From Casuarius casuarius (Eukaryota > Chordata > Aves > Casuariiformes > Casuariidae), in assembly GCA_003342895.1 (NCBI GenBank), contig PTFA01000493.1:150247-214246 (forward strand): a stretch of 64,000 nt of DNA. Direction: 5' to 3'. Within the stretch, counting starts at the first letter, position 1; each line of letters opens with the position of its first letter. Below are positions 39,661 to 50,937 of the stretch, in pieces. Position numbers and translations under genes: made by a program. The notes beneath the pieces are model-generated. The model had not been told where the DNA came from and did not search any database. It saw only the letters and a program-made list of their open reading frames with translations.

Positions 39661-41904
39661 TTGCTCTTTGCAGCAGTCTTAGGGACACGTTGCCCAGAGC
39701 AGGGAGAAGTACCTTAGCCAGGTCCGTACAGAGCCAGCACAGATCTAAAGGATTTTATTCGCGTGGCTCCAATCTCTCTGAAAATGTGCAGGGGGGACCC
39801 TGAAGGGTTGTCACCCACCTCCTATTGACGTAGGTGACAGTGATTTAGGCTTTGCTGACAGTAAGGTTCCAGCAGGTGTTGTTGTTTTTGGTGGTGTTGT
39901 TTTTAAAGAGGGCAGGATGCACGACTATCCTCTCAGGTTAGCGTGCCTCAAAGCACACTCACGCTCTTGCATCTCTGAGGTTGCTCTATTCTGCAACTCG
40001 TGCCCACCACCCTCCTCCTTTTTGGCCTCGATAGAGGCCTCCTACGAGGGACAAAAAGAGCTGGCTAGTATTTTTGAAATTTGCCTTTCACCTTCCTTCT
40101 CTCTAGTCTCACTGTTTGCACGCTGAATCCTCTATTTTGCTCTGCTGCTTAGTTCTCTGCCTGGAAGTCTCAGTGCAGGGGGATCAGCTGGCAAGGCCCC
40201 TTGTGAGACACGACCGCGATCCTTCTCGTATGCTGCGAAATCGCTGCCATTACATCACTGCTGCGGAGCCCATTTGAGGCTGATGCTGAGACCGCTTCGC
40301 ACCACGCTGGCAGGACAAAGCCATCTTCGGATGACTCTAAATTACAGCCCCGCTCACTTTATGACCTCGTTATGCTGCCAAGGCTGTGTACAAGAGGGAA
40401 TTAATTCCAAGCGAGCACAAACCTACCTTTCCCCCGGGCTTCGGCTCTGGCTGAAGGGCAGACATACCCTTAGGCGCCTAAGTCCCTTCGGCCCACATCC
40501 TTAATGATAGTCAGGCATCTACCCACCCCCACAAAATACCTTTGAGCTCGACCTGCCTACCTTGTCTGAAACTCAAAGAGAAACGGGACCCAACATCATT
40601 CCTTTAATGCAAATAGATGGTCTTGTTCTTAATCGGGGACGCCTATAACTGCTAAACGCACCTATGTGCTGTGGTTTGGTGAATGACGCAGGAGCATCAC
40701 GCTGTCCGTGCGCCAGGGTCTCCTGTAGCCTTTCTCCTTCTGTGCGTACTTACGTAGTCAAGAGAGAGGTCTTAGAGTTACAGCCCTGGCACTTGTTAAT
40801 CCAGGGCTTTCAAAGGAATACTTGCACCTCGAGGGCATTTATCTGAACCAGCTACACACCTCCTTTCTGCAGACCCCTGTGGCTGTTCCTAGAGGCAAGA
40901 TATCTCAGCCTCAGCTCCCAGGAGTTCACAGTGCAGACTGTGTGTCTGAGAAAGGGAGGAAGGGCTGGGGAAGTCCCAGTGACCTACATGAGCAAACATC
41001 TGGAGCAAGGACTTCTGCCTCGGCCGCTGTGTCACGGCTGGGGGCTCAGAGGGGATCAGCTTTTCCTGCTGCAAATGAATAGGGCTGAGTCCAGCCAAGA
41101 TTCTTGGAAAGAGGTGGATTGTAGGATGGTACTGAGGAGATAAAAGCCGATTAGAAATACGCAGGGGGGATATATAGACATAGATGCATGTGTGCACACA
41201 AGACACTTCTGTATTTGTTCATATAATAGGTGCTCATGCACAATGGCTCTTGCTCTGAGCAAAAATAAGCAATAGTCTCTGAGGCTTTAGGAATAGGTAT
41301 GTACCGTGCCTGCACCCCAGTTCCTGGAGACAAACTCGGGGGATAGAAGGAAGAAGGAAAGAGAGGGAACTGCAGTCATTATGTAAGGCCAGATCATCAG
41401 TTTATCTGTGTCTCTGGTTAGAAAGCTGGTTACAGCATTTTGGTGAGACTTTTGCTTAAGTTCTATGGAGAAGTCATAGGAAATACTTTCAGTGTTCCCC
41501 ACTTTCAGGAAATCCGAGATTCAAGAACTCAGCACTGTCTGCCTTTCTGGCACCTAAGTTAATCAAACTCCATTGCAAATCCCAGCCCATAATGACCCAG
41601 GCTGGAGGCAGATTAAGCACAGATTGACATGGATTTGAGCCTGCTGCAATTCTGTCCTTAGCGGCTATTGGAAACCAAGTTCTCCCCCATCCCAGTTACC
41701 TGGATTCCTCATGTTTACCATGGAAATAGTAGGGCTGCCTGGCCATAGGAGTGGGGTATGAGGCGAGCACATTAAAGGAAGGCTGCGTAACCACTAGACA
41801 GGGCCAGGCAGGAGATGGGCTGCGGGTTCTCTTCTCACCTCCAAGCGTCCCCTGAGTGGGGGCATCTTCAGGTCAGTGTCCCCTGGCAGACCTCTACCAA
41901 GATC

Positions 41905-41995
41905 CCTGTCTTCCTCCCCAGCTCAGCCACGGTCCTCGTGACCCTGTGCCGGTCACATCTTTAATCTACGCCTCTGTAATACTTATCTATAGCTG
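41905..41995 (+). repeat. Possible MIR-type SINE fragment
   Basis: CCCAGCTCAGCCACGG, then GTGACCCTGTGCCGGTCAC, then TTTAATCTACGCCTCTG follow the MIR core order. Confidence 0.4.
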
Positions 41996-42689
41996 TGCGC
42001 CTGTCACACCACCGCTAATACAGGAAGCATTCGGGAATGGAGGGGGAAGAGGTGAGATTTCTTAAAAGCTGTGAAATGGCCGATGATGACTGTATGAAAG
42101 ACAGCCAAGAAGTGTTTATGGCAGTGAGAACCAAGCCCTGGCACTCTTCCTCCTTGAAAACTTGTGAATCACCTGGTTGCTGAAGCTCTCCGGGGGCCTG
42201 GCTAGACATCCAGCAGTGAAAGCCCGGCACCCCGGCTGCCGAAGCCTGCGGTCTCAGCCGTCACCGGTGCCTCGGTGAAGTCTGCCCGTACCCTCCGCGC
42301 AGTGGATGGGGCTCAGCAGCGGGGGAACGTGGCACATTCATCGTGTCAGTAATCTGGGAGTGGATGTGCTTCATCCACCCCCCAAATCAGCTGTCAGCAC
42401 AGGCTTCAGTAATACCGTCAGGTTAAAAATAGGAAGTGCTAATCTTTATCCCTCCAACTTTTGTTGTGCTGTCTCCAGAAAAGCAACAAGCTCTAATACG
42501 ATTGCCCTTTGCAATCAGCCGATGAAAGCCCACCTCCTCCCACAGTCTCCTGACTCTGCGTGACCCTCCTCCTAGCAGACAAGGTCCTCTCCTTGCTGCT
42601 GGTGTAAATCCTGTTCATTCGGAGGGCCCATAAATAGAGAGGGAAAAGTCAGCTCACACCTGCATGCCAGTTCAGCCCAGCCCCTGTAA

Positions 42690-42790
42690 CCTTGGAGGTG
42701 GCAGAGGCAGTTAAGTGACTGGCCTAGGGTTGCCAAAGAAATCTGTAGCAAAGCAGGAACTGACCTAGGAGATCGTGATTTTCAAGTTAT
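42690..42790 (-). repeat. MIR-type SINE fragment, antisense
   Basis: GGCAGTTAAGTGACTGGCC, then AGGGTTGCCAAAGAAATC, then AGCAGGAACTGACCTAGGAG match the antisense MIR core. Confidence 0.55.
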
Positions 42791-43110
42791 CTTTCTAAAT
42801 ATGTCCCCCCTCATTCGGGAAGGGACTTAAGCCAAAGCTATCTTGTAGAAAACGTCAGCTTCTCCCTCCCAAAATCAAGTGCATCACTTCCCAGCTAATA
42901 ACAGCGCTATTACTGTATTTGTGCCTTCGGCGGAAGACTCCTGCACGATATTTCAGTGACCACATAACACACCCGGTATATTCAGACTCCCTATGCAGAC
43001 ACCAGTTCCAGTCAGGCATCCCACCAGCTTGGAGCAGCAACCCTGTTACTGCCTGCCTGTACCCCCCCCGTCTGACATTTGCAAGGCTGTAATTTTGTTT
43101 CATTTTGCAG

Positions 43111-43251
43111 GTAAAAGATGAAAAAAACATGCAGGAAATGTTTGACCTGAGCGATTATGAGAAATGTGAAGAGCTCAGGAAGTCCAAAAGCAGAAGTAAA
43201 AAGAACCACAGCAAATTTACCCTCGCCCACTCCAGACAGCCTGGAAACACG
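43111..43251 (+). CDS. PLEKHO1: PLEKHO1 exon 3 (PH domain middle)
   Basis: 47 codons, residues 60-106: [18 protein letters not shown], then [17 protein letters not shown], then [12 protein letters not shown]. The acceptor is TTTTGCAG and the donor GTACGC. The lysine/arginine-rich [13 protein letters not shown] lies in a PH-domain loop and could help membrane binding or nuclear localisation. Human differs, as remembered, mainly at NMQEM (NIQEV) and HSR (HSK). Confidence 0.97.
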
Positions 43252-44684
43252 GTACGCTTTGCTCTCCAGCACACGGTCGCCCCAGAAAGCCAGTAGCTGT
43301 TGGAGCCTTTCTTGGTGTTCTGCTTTAGGCCTGTCACGAGCCATTGGACCTGATGCAATAACTGAGGGGTGAAACTGGATAGCCCGAGGTGTCCAGGAGT
43401 CCAGATCGTGTCTCCTGCTTTAATATATACGAATCTCCATTTACTGCAGGAGTGATTGCAATAGTGAGGGCTGGACCGAGAAGCAGGGTTTCTGCTGGGA
43501 GGGGATTCAGGCCTCGGGTGTACTAACTAAATAAGAGCAAGTGTTTAGTTCTGGATCCATCCAGCTCAGAGTACTCTGACTTCAGGACAAGAAAACATCA
43601 GAACATTTTTCAGGAGCAAGGACAGAGCAATTTTAGTGCTGCCACTCCTGACAGCTGCGGTTCAGCTGACTGGGCTCGTTTATTCACGGGGGAGGCCAGG
43701 GAGGGAGGGAGGGATGCTGATGCTCCTTAGTTTTGCTGCCTAGATTCAGGCAGCATCAAAAAAGCTGCAAGAGAGTTTGTCCCAAGAATAGTTCCTGCCC
43801 AGCAGCAAGCTAAAAAGTGCCAGGACAGGATCACTGCTACCTAGGACAGGGACCTTCCAGGAGGTGTTGGTTGCCACTGCGGACAGAGAGCCAGTCTCTA
43901 GCTACTAGCGGTATTTGACACACATGCGCACACACACGAGCTGGCTTTACACTCTTCATTCTGGCTTGACCAAGCTTTCCTACCCTGCACTTTGCTAAGA
44001 ATGCTGTAACACCACTGAAATGCAAAAAGGGAAGAGAGGGGGGAAATGGAAAGCAGCTACACTGTCCCCAAGCACCCTGAGCAAGGGAGGCAATTGAACA
44101 AAATGCTGAGGCGGCTAAACTATGGAGTATCTGGTCCAAAAACCTAAGGATCTTGGACCATATTTTCAAAATTGCTCTGCCCTCAGTGTGCATCTGACAT
44201 ACCAAGGTACGAAAAATCCAGCTCCTTCTGTGCGTGCCTACTGTATGCGCTTGTCTAACTCCAGACTGTCAAAGTTTGAGGTGGCAGCAGATATATCACA
44301 TGTGAGCAGCAGATGCACAGAACGGCTGCATCATTGTTTGATGAGGGCAAAATCTAGGATAGTGTGTGGGAAGGCAGAGAAGGGGAAGGAGGAATTGCAG
44401 CCACGAGGGAAGTAAATTTGGTACACAGCTTTTTGTTTGAAAAGCTGAGTACTGGGAGGAATCAGGTCTGCTTTTCAGAGGCCTGCCGAGAAGCAGAGGC
44501 CAGGTGCAATGCGTGCGGTAGACCAGTGCTGTTTTGCATAACTGGAGGATCAGGTCTGCTCTGCATTTTCCCGCAAAAAGCAGCCAGCTGTAAAGGCCCT
44601 GTAGCTTTGCTGTGGGCAGGGCAGTGTGAAAGATCTCTGTATGAGTTTAGTTACTGGCACTGACCTGAATTTCCTCTTTTGTAG
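43252..44684. other. PLEKHO1 intron 3, 1.4 kb
   Basis: An ordinary intron; acceptor TTTTGTAG at 44,677-44,684. No recognisable repeat or gene. Confidence 0.8.
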
Positions 44685-44789
44685 GCACCAAACCTGATCT
44701 TCCTGGCTGTGAGTCCAGAAGAGAAAGAGTCCTGGATTAATGCCCTCAACTCAGCAATCACACGCGCTAAAAACCGCATCCTAGATGAG
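44685..44789 (+). CDS. PLEKHO1: PLEKHO1 exon 4 (PH domain C-terminal helix)
   Basis: 35 codons, residues 107-141: [19 protein letters not shown], then [16 protein letters not shown]. It carries the last strand and the C-terminal alpha helix of the PH domain, including Trp123, the near-invariant PH tryptophan, in [11 protein letters not shown]. The peptide is identical to human as I remember it. The acceptor is TTGTAG and the donor GTGAGC. Confidence 0.97.
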
Positions 44790-47199
44790 GTGAGCTCTGA
44801 GGGCTGGACCCAGACTCCATTGCCTCAGCTACAGTCTTGGGTGAATATTTCAGACTGGAGGAAGGAGGAGCAGCCCCTGCAACCCTCTCCATTTCCTTTT
44901 TAAAAGGAGTGCAAAGCCATTGAGCTTTTACAGACTGCAGTGAGAACAGAGCCATCGACGCCATCGGGAATAGCTTGATTCCCCCAGCTACAGCATTAAT
45001 ACGCAGCAGTGATTGCGAAGCAATGGCACAGGGCAGTTGCCACGGCTCTGTCCCCTCACTGGTGAACACAGTCCCAGTTAGGTGTCTTCACTTTGCAGGC
45101 CAGCCTTGCCTTGCACAGGGATGGTGGGACTATGTTTCAAATGGTTTCCCAGGGCTTTTGAGCCTTTCCTCCCGTCCGCTGCTCCTGGCTGAACACAGTG
45201 TGCTCTTGTTTACAAAGGAGATTTAAGTAGTGGAACTGAATTAGGGAATTAACTGAAAACCAGTATAGTCCTATGCTATCTTCAGAGCAACCTCATAGCA
45301 TGGAACCATCTGTCCAACCCACCTCAGTCCACATGCATCCTGCCCACCCCTTCCCTCTGTGAATCACTGTCTGCAAGAGAGACGGAAAACCAAGTTCTTA
45401 CTTATCTTAGGCACATTTCTATCACTTTAGCGGAAAGAAGGGGGCTTCCTGGACATTTAAATATTTCAGATCCTTTTCTCTGTTCAGGGGTCAAACCAGA
45501 AACCTTTAGTTCAGCCTTCTCAGAGCTGTATGGCCTTTGTTCAGCTCAGAATAGGGCTTTGAGCCTAAAATGCACCTGTTTTTTTTCATCAGGACAAGTC
45601 AGGCTCTCCATTTAGCGGAAAAAAAAATCACCAAAAAAATCCTGACTATTTGTCAGGATCAGAGAGACCAGGCATCATCAGGACACTGTGTGACAGCAAT
45701 AGGAGGACTCTCTGGAACAGCACAGCTCTGCCTGGATGAGTACACGTCCAGGCAAAGCCTAACTAGCATAGCTCCTACCGCTGCCAGAGTGGCAGCATTA
45801 CTGCTGCATGAGACCTCCCCAAGTAACTATCACAACTATGCAAAGTGGTTTCTACTGGAAAAAAGAATAAAGCAGTATCAGTTCCACCCCTTCCTGGAGA
45901 CAAGGTCTACGTTTATAACCACAACTAGAGCCGTCAGAGTCCAAGTTTAGATCAGTGCAAGCATCCCCGCATAGTTTATTGCAGTTTGAAGAACTCCTTT
46001 GAGAAGGCTACGTCCTTGCTACCAGAGCTGCAGGTCGAAACAGCATTTCAACACTGTTTCGCGTTAATGCTATCGTGCCAGCTACTTTTTGGTTTAGATT
46101 CGAATCTCAGATCTATCTCATCCACATTCGACTTACCACACTACAGGCAGCCCACTGCTGTGATGCTAGCTGTTTTCTCACGGATGGCAACACAGAACCT
46201 GTTGTGAAGGATAGCTAAGGTCAGACCTTACCGGAAAAGCTTTATAGCAAAAAGCAGCATACCAAAGCAACAGCGTGGATCGCTTGCAGGAGAATCTTTG
46301 TCAATGCAACCTTTACAAATAGATTCAACAGATAATCGTCAGGAATGACTTAAGTAGATCTGATCCCATCAGGGTACAGAGGGGACAGGCTAGGGAAACT
46401 CTCCAAGACTCTCCCAGATGTCTAAGGCTCTGACAGAGGGCTGGATTCCCACACCCCATTCCCGGCTGGCTCTACGAATCTCCTCCCAGGAGGAGGTCAC
46501 TTCACATGCGTTCTGGTAAACACCCAGATCAGTGAACCTCAGCTCCAAGTCTTGGACCACCAATGGTCCTCAGGCCCAGTTTATGGCCCCCACTGTGCAG
46601 GGAGGTTTACAAACTACTAGTCCTGTGCGTGCCAGGCCATGCCTGCTAGGGAGGGAGTTACGGACTGTGGCCATCCAGTAACGCCAGCTGGTCAGGTCAT
46701 GCTCCCCGGCACGACCCTAGCCTGGCTCTGCAGCCGGAGGAGCCCCGTGAGTTAGCACACAGGGAACACACTGCCCTCACCATGCCAGCTCAGCGCTAGG
46801 TTTGGCTCAGCTATTTATCACAACTCTCCTCCTGTTCAAACATTTGCACTACAGAATTTTGCTAACAATGCAATTATTTCACAGTGCAAAGCTATTTTCA
46901 TTTGAGGGGCTGAAACAGTTGCCAGCAGCAAATTGCAACCTCCGAGTGCAGGATGCACTGTTTGCAACCCAAATTTCTGCCCAGTTAGGGCTCCTGCTTG
47001 ACAGTCTTCAAAGGATCCTGGCCCATAGGTATGTGGGGAAGTTCACCCCCAGGCTCATGGCCAGGTCACAAGAGAAAGGGAAACCTGGAGGAATAAGTGA
47101 TCTGCTACAACACATCTGGCCGATTATAGCTACAGAAACTAGGAACAGCTCATATTTCCCATGCTCCCAGACACTCACTAGCCTTTGTCCCCACTTCAG
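44790..47199. other. PLEKHO1 intron 4, 2.4 kb
   Basis: An ordinary intron without gene-like content. A GATTCGAATCT word near 46,097 resembles a tRNA B box, but no cloverleaf can be built around it. The acceptor is CTTCAG at 47,194-47,199. Confidence 0.8.
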
Positions 47200-47301
47200 G
47201 TGACTGTCGAAGAGGACAGCTACCTCGCCCACCCGACACGTGACAGAGCGAAAATACAGCACTCCCGACGCCCTCCAACACGAGGACATTTGATGGCTGT
47301 G
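47200..47301 (+). CDS. PLEKHO1: PLEKHO1 exon 5
   Basis: 34 codons, residues 142-175: [19 protein letters not shown], then [15 protein letters not shown]. The region just after the PH domain is identical to human as remembered, which points to a conserved binding or regulatory segment outside the PH fold. The acceptor is ACTTCAG and the donor GTATGT. Confidence 0.97.
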
Positions 47302-47828
47302 GTATGTATAACGAATTTCAGACATCTGTTCGGATCAAATTCCCTTTTATCTATTTCGATTATAAATAGGTAAGATTTGGTGGGTTTGAGCCCTGGCCTG
47401 ACCTGAAAGTTGTCATATAACTCAGGGCTCTCCTGGGGCATCAGATCTCGTCCTGCATTCTTGCAGACCATTGCATTGTGGAACCCCTTTTGTAAAGCAG
47501 TAATTTGTCATCATTGATGCCTGTTTTCCTGTGCTGAAAACAAAATGCTCCTTCAAGTTCCTCATGGAGAGTAGCCCTACAGCTGGGGAACGGAATCGCG
47601 GGTTAGCATGGATGACTTGTCCAAGGCCACGCAGCTGATCCGTATCTCAGCTGGAAACATGGAACCAGCACTCCTGGGCCTTTCCCATCAGGTCACACTT
47701 GCTATTATTCCTGGTCCATCTTTGCATCCAAGCGCAGCTGATGCGCATGTTTGGTATGAGACACTCAGAAGTAGTGTGCAGCCATCCCTGGTCCTGTGAC
47801 AACACAGCTCTTTTCCTTGTTTCTTCAG
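47302..47828. other. PLEKHO1 intron 5, 527 bp
   Basis: A short intron with an antisense MIR-type SINE remnant at 47,581-47,705. The acceptor is TTCTTCAG. Confidence 0.85.
47581..47705 (-). repeat. MIR-type SINE fragment, antisense
   Basis: GATGACTTGTCCAAGGCCACG, then CAGCTGATCCGTATCTCAGC, then GAACCAGCACTCCTGGGCC follow the antisense MIR order. Confidence 0.5.
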
Positions 47829-48587
47829 GCATCTACCTCAACCTCCGACGGCATGCTGACACTCGACCTGATCCAGGAGGAAGACGCCTCTCCAGAGGAT
47901 CACAGCACTTGCGAAGAGAGCTTCCGGGTGGACCTGGATAAGTCAGTGGCACATCTCACTGCTGGCCGGCACCGCTCGGATTCGGAGAACGTCAAGTCAG
48001 AGAAAGGCCGGACAGGGAGCCTCCCGAGACGGGAGGTGACCTCATGGGACAGATCAGGGCAGCGCAATGACTCCTTTGACAAAGGGACCATGTACACTCC
48101 ACAGGTCCCCAAAAAGCTCTCGCTCTCAGAAAAGAACAAATGTGCCTCCATGGAAGAAATCCTGTCTCGACGGGACTCTTCCACGCACCGGGCGGTGCTG
48201 AGGAGGGGGCTGGAGGCTCAGTTTGCCTCGGCAGAACCAGAACAGCTGTCCCGGATACAAGAACTGGTTGCACTAAAACTGGAAAAAACTCAGGAACTGC
48301 TGACAGAGGTGAAGGGCTATGGGGAAGGCAAGAGAAAGACCAAGGATTCCAACACCAGCACCACCACCACCTCTTCATCCTCATCATCTTCCAAGTCAGA
48401 CTCTGAAAGGATCCTGCAGGAATCGGAGAGGTTGCTGGGGGAGGCTTCCTCCACCTGGAGCCAAGCCAAGAGGGTGTTGCAGGAGATCAAAGAGTTGAGG
48501 GACCTGTACAAACAGTTTGAACTGCAGCAGTCGGACTCGAAACCCAAACAGAGCTCACAGTCTCAGTACAGGAAGAGCATGATGTGA
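47829..48587 (+). CDS. PLEKHO1: PLEKHO1 exon 6 (C-terminal half and stop)
   Basis: 252 codons plus TGA, residues 176-427. It starts [19 protein letters not shown], contains the conserved [14 protein letters not shown] block and [20 protein letters not shown], and ends [10 protein letters not shown]. Two helical stretches are visible: [19 protein letters not shown] (315-333) and [19 protein letters not shown] continuing [19 protein letters not shown] (368-405), the latter the leucine-zipper-like C-terminus used by mammalian CKIP-1 for partner binding and membrane regulation. Between them lies a Thr/Ser run (TTTT then seven Ser, 353-363) not present in remembered human protein, accounting for part of the extra length. 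The middle linker is much more diverged than the ends. Confidence 0.97.
   Translation, partial: ASTSTSDGMLTLDLIQEEDASPEDHSTCEESFRVDLDKSVAHLTAGRHRSDSENVKSEKGRTGSLPRREVTSWDRSGQRNDSFDKGTMYTPQVPKKLSLSEKNKCASMEEILSRRDSSTHRAVLRRGLEAQFASAEPEQLSRIQELVALKLEKTQELLTEVKGYGEGKRKTKDSNTSTTTTSSSSSSSKSDSERILQESERLLGEASSTWSQAKRVLQEIKELRDLYKQFELQQSDSKPKQSSQSQYRKSMM
48351..48392 (+). repeat. PLEKHO1: Coding Thr/Ser low-complexity run
   Basis: An ACC repeat followed by a TCN run encodes NTSTTTT and seven serines between the two C-terminal helices. The reading frame is kept and the flanking helices are intact. Confidence 0.9.
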
Positions 48588-48764
48588 AGGCAAGCCTTGG
48601 GATTGGGAGGGAGGGACAGGGGAGGGTGGCCATTTGGCCTTTTTTTAATTATTTACAGTGTTCAAAAGAGTAAAATGGTGCCTGTTCTCACCCAAATTTG
48701 CTCCTCAAAGCTTGAACCCTTCCTTTCCTCCATCACATCCCCTGATGAAACAACCCTGTGCTCC

Positions 48765-48770
48765 AATAAA
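48765..48770 (+). terminator. PLEKHO1: PLEKHO1 poly(A) signal candidate (AATAAA)
   Basis: AATAAA 178 bases after the stop, followed by TTGTTTCAGTTT and a T-rich stretch. Confidence 0.45.
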
Positions 48771-49416
48771 TTGTTTCAGTTTATACCTCCTTTTTTAAAA
48801 AGCACCCTTCGAACTGCGTGCCCCCAGCTTCTGTCATGCTTGGAGGATGGAAGAAAGCACCAGTTCCTAGAAAGTGCCCCCGCATGCCTGCAGCAGCACG
48901 TGCATAACGATGGGGACAGATGCTCCTGCGCTGTATAAGCCCTGGCTTTGCTGCTCTAAACTGAGCTGTATCCTGCATTACAGCTCCCTGATCAAGAGTG
49001 TTGTCTTGTTCGCTCACCGTCCTCTTGGAAACAAAACAGTATCCGTCCCAGCCAACGCTTGGAAGTCCCCGTCATCCAGGAACTGTCTTGAAGACGCTTG
49101 GAAGTTCAGGCTGACCTCAAGCTTTACGCGAGTCAGAGGCACTCACTGGACTGCAGCTAGCCGGGCTCTGTCCCGGCACAGGTCCCTTTGGTGAACTCCG
49201 GGGTCGGCGGCTGTTATTCTTGTGGTACATATACAGCCCTCCGGAAGGAGGGCAACAGGTATGCAATCTGTGTTCAAACTAACCCTGTCTGTCCACTGAG
49301 GCTTTACGGACCCCCCTGGCCCTGTGCAATGGGAGTTAGCGGCGATATGTCTTCCTTTCTGTGCAAATAGAGGATCGAAGCCTTGAATCTATCAGACAGC
49401 TGATATGGGTTGTTTT

Positions 49417-49480
49417 GGTGGGGGGAGGGGGGATGTTTTTTCTGGCTTTTCCATTTTCATTCCATTCCCCCCCCCGCCCC
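49417..49480 (+). other. G-tract/C-tract hairpin or quadruplex candidate
   Basis: GGTGGGGGGAGGGGGG at 49,417-49,432 is followed 34 bases later by CCCCCCCCCGCCCC at 49,467-49,480. The two could pair into a stem of about 12 bp with one mismatch, or the G tract could form a quadruplex by itself. Confidence 0.4.
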
Positions 49481-49836
49481 TTTTCTTTGAGCTGGAGGGA
49501 AATGGAAAAATCAGGGTTGTGTGCAAGGGGCAGCAGGAAACCAAGAGCCAAAGTAGTTTTAGTGGGTTTGAGTCTGGTCTCTCATGCATGCACACGCTTG
49601 GATTCTGCCAGTGTGACTGCAACAGAGAGTCCTTGTTGCTACCCTAAGATCAGAACCAGCCCCACTGAAACGAAAGCTGAGCCTGCAAGGGAGCTCAAAT
49701 ACCCTCATCTTGGTGATGCCAAGCACTTTGCTAAATAGGTGGCTCAGTTTTCACGCCTTTAAGCAGAAAGACAAGAGAGGAGGATGTTAAGACGCCTCAC
49801 AGGGCTTAAAGTACGCCAGTGTGGTAACATCCAATC

Positions 49837-49853
49837 TTTTTTTTTTTTTTTTT
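49837..49853 (+). repeat. T17 homopolymer
   Basis: Seventeen T's followed by GAAAAAGAAACC. It could be an antisense retroposon tail, but no body is recognisable. Confidence 0.9.
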
Positions 49854-50937
49854 GAAAAAGAAACCTAATTCCCTTGCCTACATTGCAAACAATCCATGAA
49901 AATATTAAAACCAACAGAGTTATTTCCTGGTTGCAGTTGGTGTTGTCTATTTTCTTTTAATGGTTGACCTTCCTTGGAAGGGAGACTGGTTACTTTTGCC
50001 CGTGTCTGGTCAGCTTTACTATTCAGGCTCATATTGTTGATGTATAGTTGCCAGTGCTGCAAAAAAGCATTTCTGTATTTTTTTAAATTAGTCCTTTTCC
50101 CACTTTCCTGTTAGAATTACTAGCAGAAATATTACTGTTGGCACGAGGTTCCTGAAGATCTCATGATTTACAGACCTCAAATCTGGCCTTTGCAACCATC
50201 TTTTACTTGCTCCTGACTCTGGCAGAGCCTGTTGCCCACGCTTAAAGGACAATTTTGAAAAGGCATCACTGATTTATCTCAGCTCCCGTCATAGAGCTGC
50301 ACACTACTGCTGTCCAGGGGTATATGTAGATATTTCACCTTTCCAGCATTTTAGCTCTTTTTTTCTTACCTTTTCTATCTCTTGAAGGATCTGCTGTGAT
50401 ATGTCAGAGGAAAAAATATAATCCCTAGAAGAGATTAAAAAGAATGCGTATGTGAGCCAGTCTGATAACACCCTTCCCATTCAGCTGTCTTTGATCAAAA
50501 CAAAAACATGAAAAATATGCAAATAATTTCCAGATGTGATGATCAGCATTAAAATTAGCCTTGTTTTCAAAACAGAAAAGCTAGTCTAAAAGCCTGGATG
50601 TTCTAATTACTTTGGATTGGGATGGATGTGTGTTGTGACTGGCCTTCAGATGCCAGGCCCTGGCTTGATGTCAAAACATGAGCATAAAAATACACCTGAT
50701 TCTGACTGTACAGGGGTCGTCAAATCTTTCTTAAGCAACAAGGTAAGATGAAACTGCTTAGAAACTTTCGGAATCTGCTCCCATCAGGAAGCATCCTTTC
50801 TGGCACGGTCAGGGGGAAAGGAGAATCTCAGGAAGAAAAAACATGACTTTTTGAGCAGAAAAATCTTTTTTTCATTTGGGAATATTCTTGTATTATACAG
50901 AATTTGGAATCTTCCCAAAAAAGCTTTCCAATCAAAA

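Larger units (their letters stand above)
29768..43110. other. PLEKHO1 intron 2, 13.3 kb
   Basis: The largest intron of the gene, cutting the PH domain between residues 59 and 60. It holds a C11 run (30,265-30,275), a paired CArG-like site (32,943-32,985), a dense CpG island (35,350-35,680), a second GC-rich block (37,440-37,700), several MIR-type SINE remnants (34,095; 38,720; 41,905; 42,690) and other old repeat fragments (34,610; 39,590). No coding exon is recognisable. The antisense open frames at 29,276-30,070 and 35,331-36,011 lack known domains. Confidence 0.8.
28475..48770 (+). other. PLEKHO1: PLEKHO1 gene (complete coding region)
   Basis: Six coding exons (28746-28775, 29621-29767, 43111-43251, 44685-44789, 47200-47301, 47829-48587) give a 427-residue protein; human has 409 as I remember. 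All five introns are phase 0 with GT/AG sites. PLEKHO1, also called CKIP-1, is a scaffold that binds phosphoinositides through its PH domain and, in mammals, binds CK2 alpha, actin capping protein and the ligase SMURF1, moving between membrane and nucleus. The order here is the N-terminus, PH domain (residues about 22-133), a low-complexity linker, and two C-terminal helical, coiled-coil-like stretches (315-338 and 368-409). The transcript ends are inferred: start from the promoter motifs, end from the first AATAAA. Confidence 0.95.
48588..49910 (+). other. PLEKHO1: PLEKHO1 3' UTR (extent uncertain)
   Basis: Non-coding sequence after the stop. A first poly(A) signal is at 48,765-48,770; the mammalian 3' UTR is longer as I recall, so a distal end such as the ATTAAA at 49,904-49,909 is possible. 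The extended part holds a G-rich tract (49,417-49,432) facing a C-rich tract (49,467-49,480) and a T17 run (49,837-49,853). Confidence 0.5.

Noticed and set aside
46090..46115. tRNA gene suggested by a GATTCGAATCT word
   Set aside because: No A box at the right distance and no cloverleaf or acceptor stem can be formed.
49837..50100. Antisense processed pseudogene suggested by the T17 run
   Set aside because: The sequence after the run has no translation or RNA similarity that I recognise, and no target-site duplication is visible.
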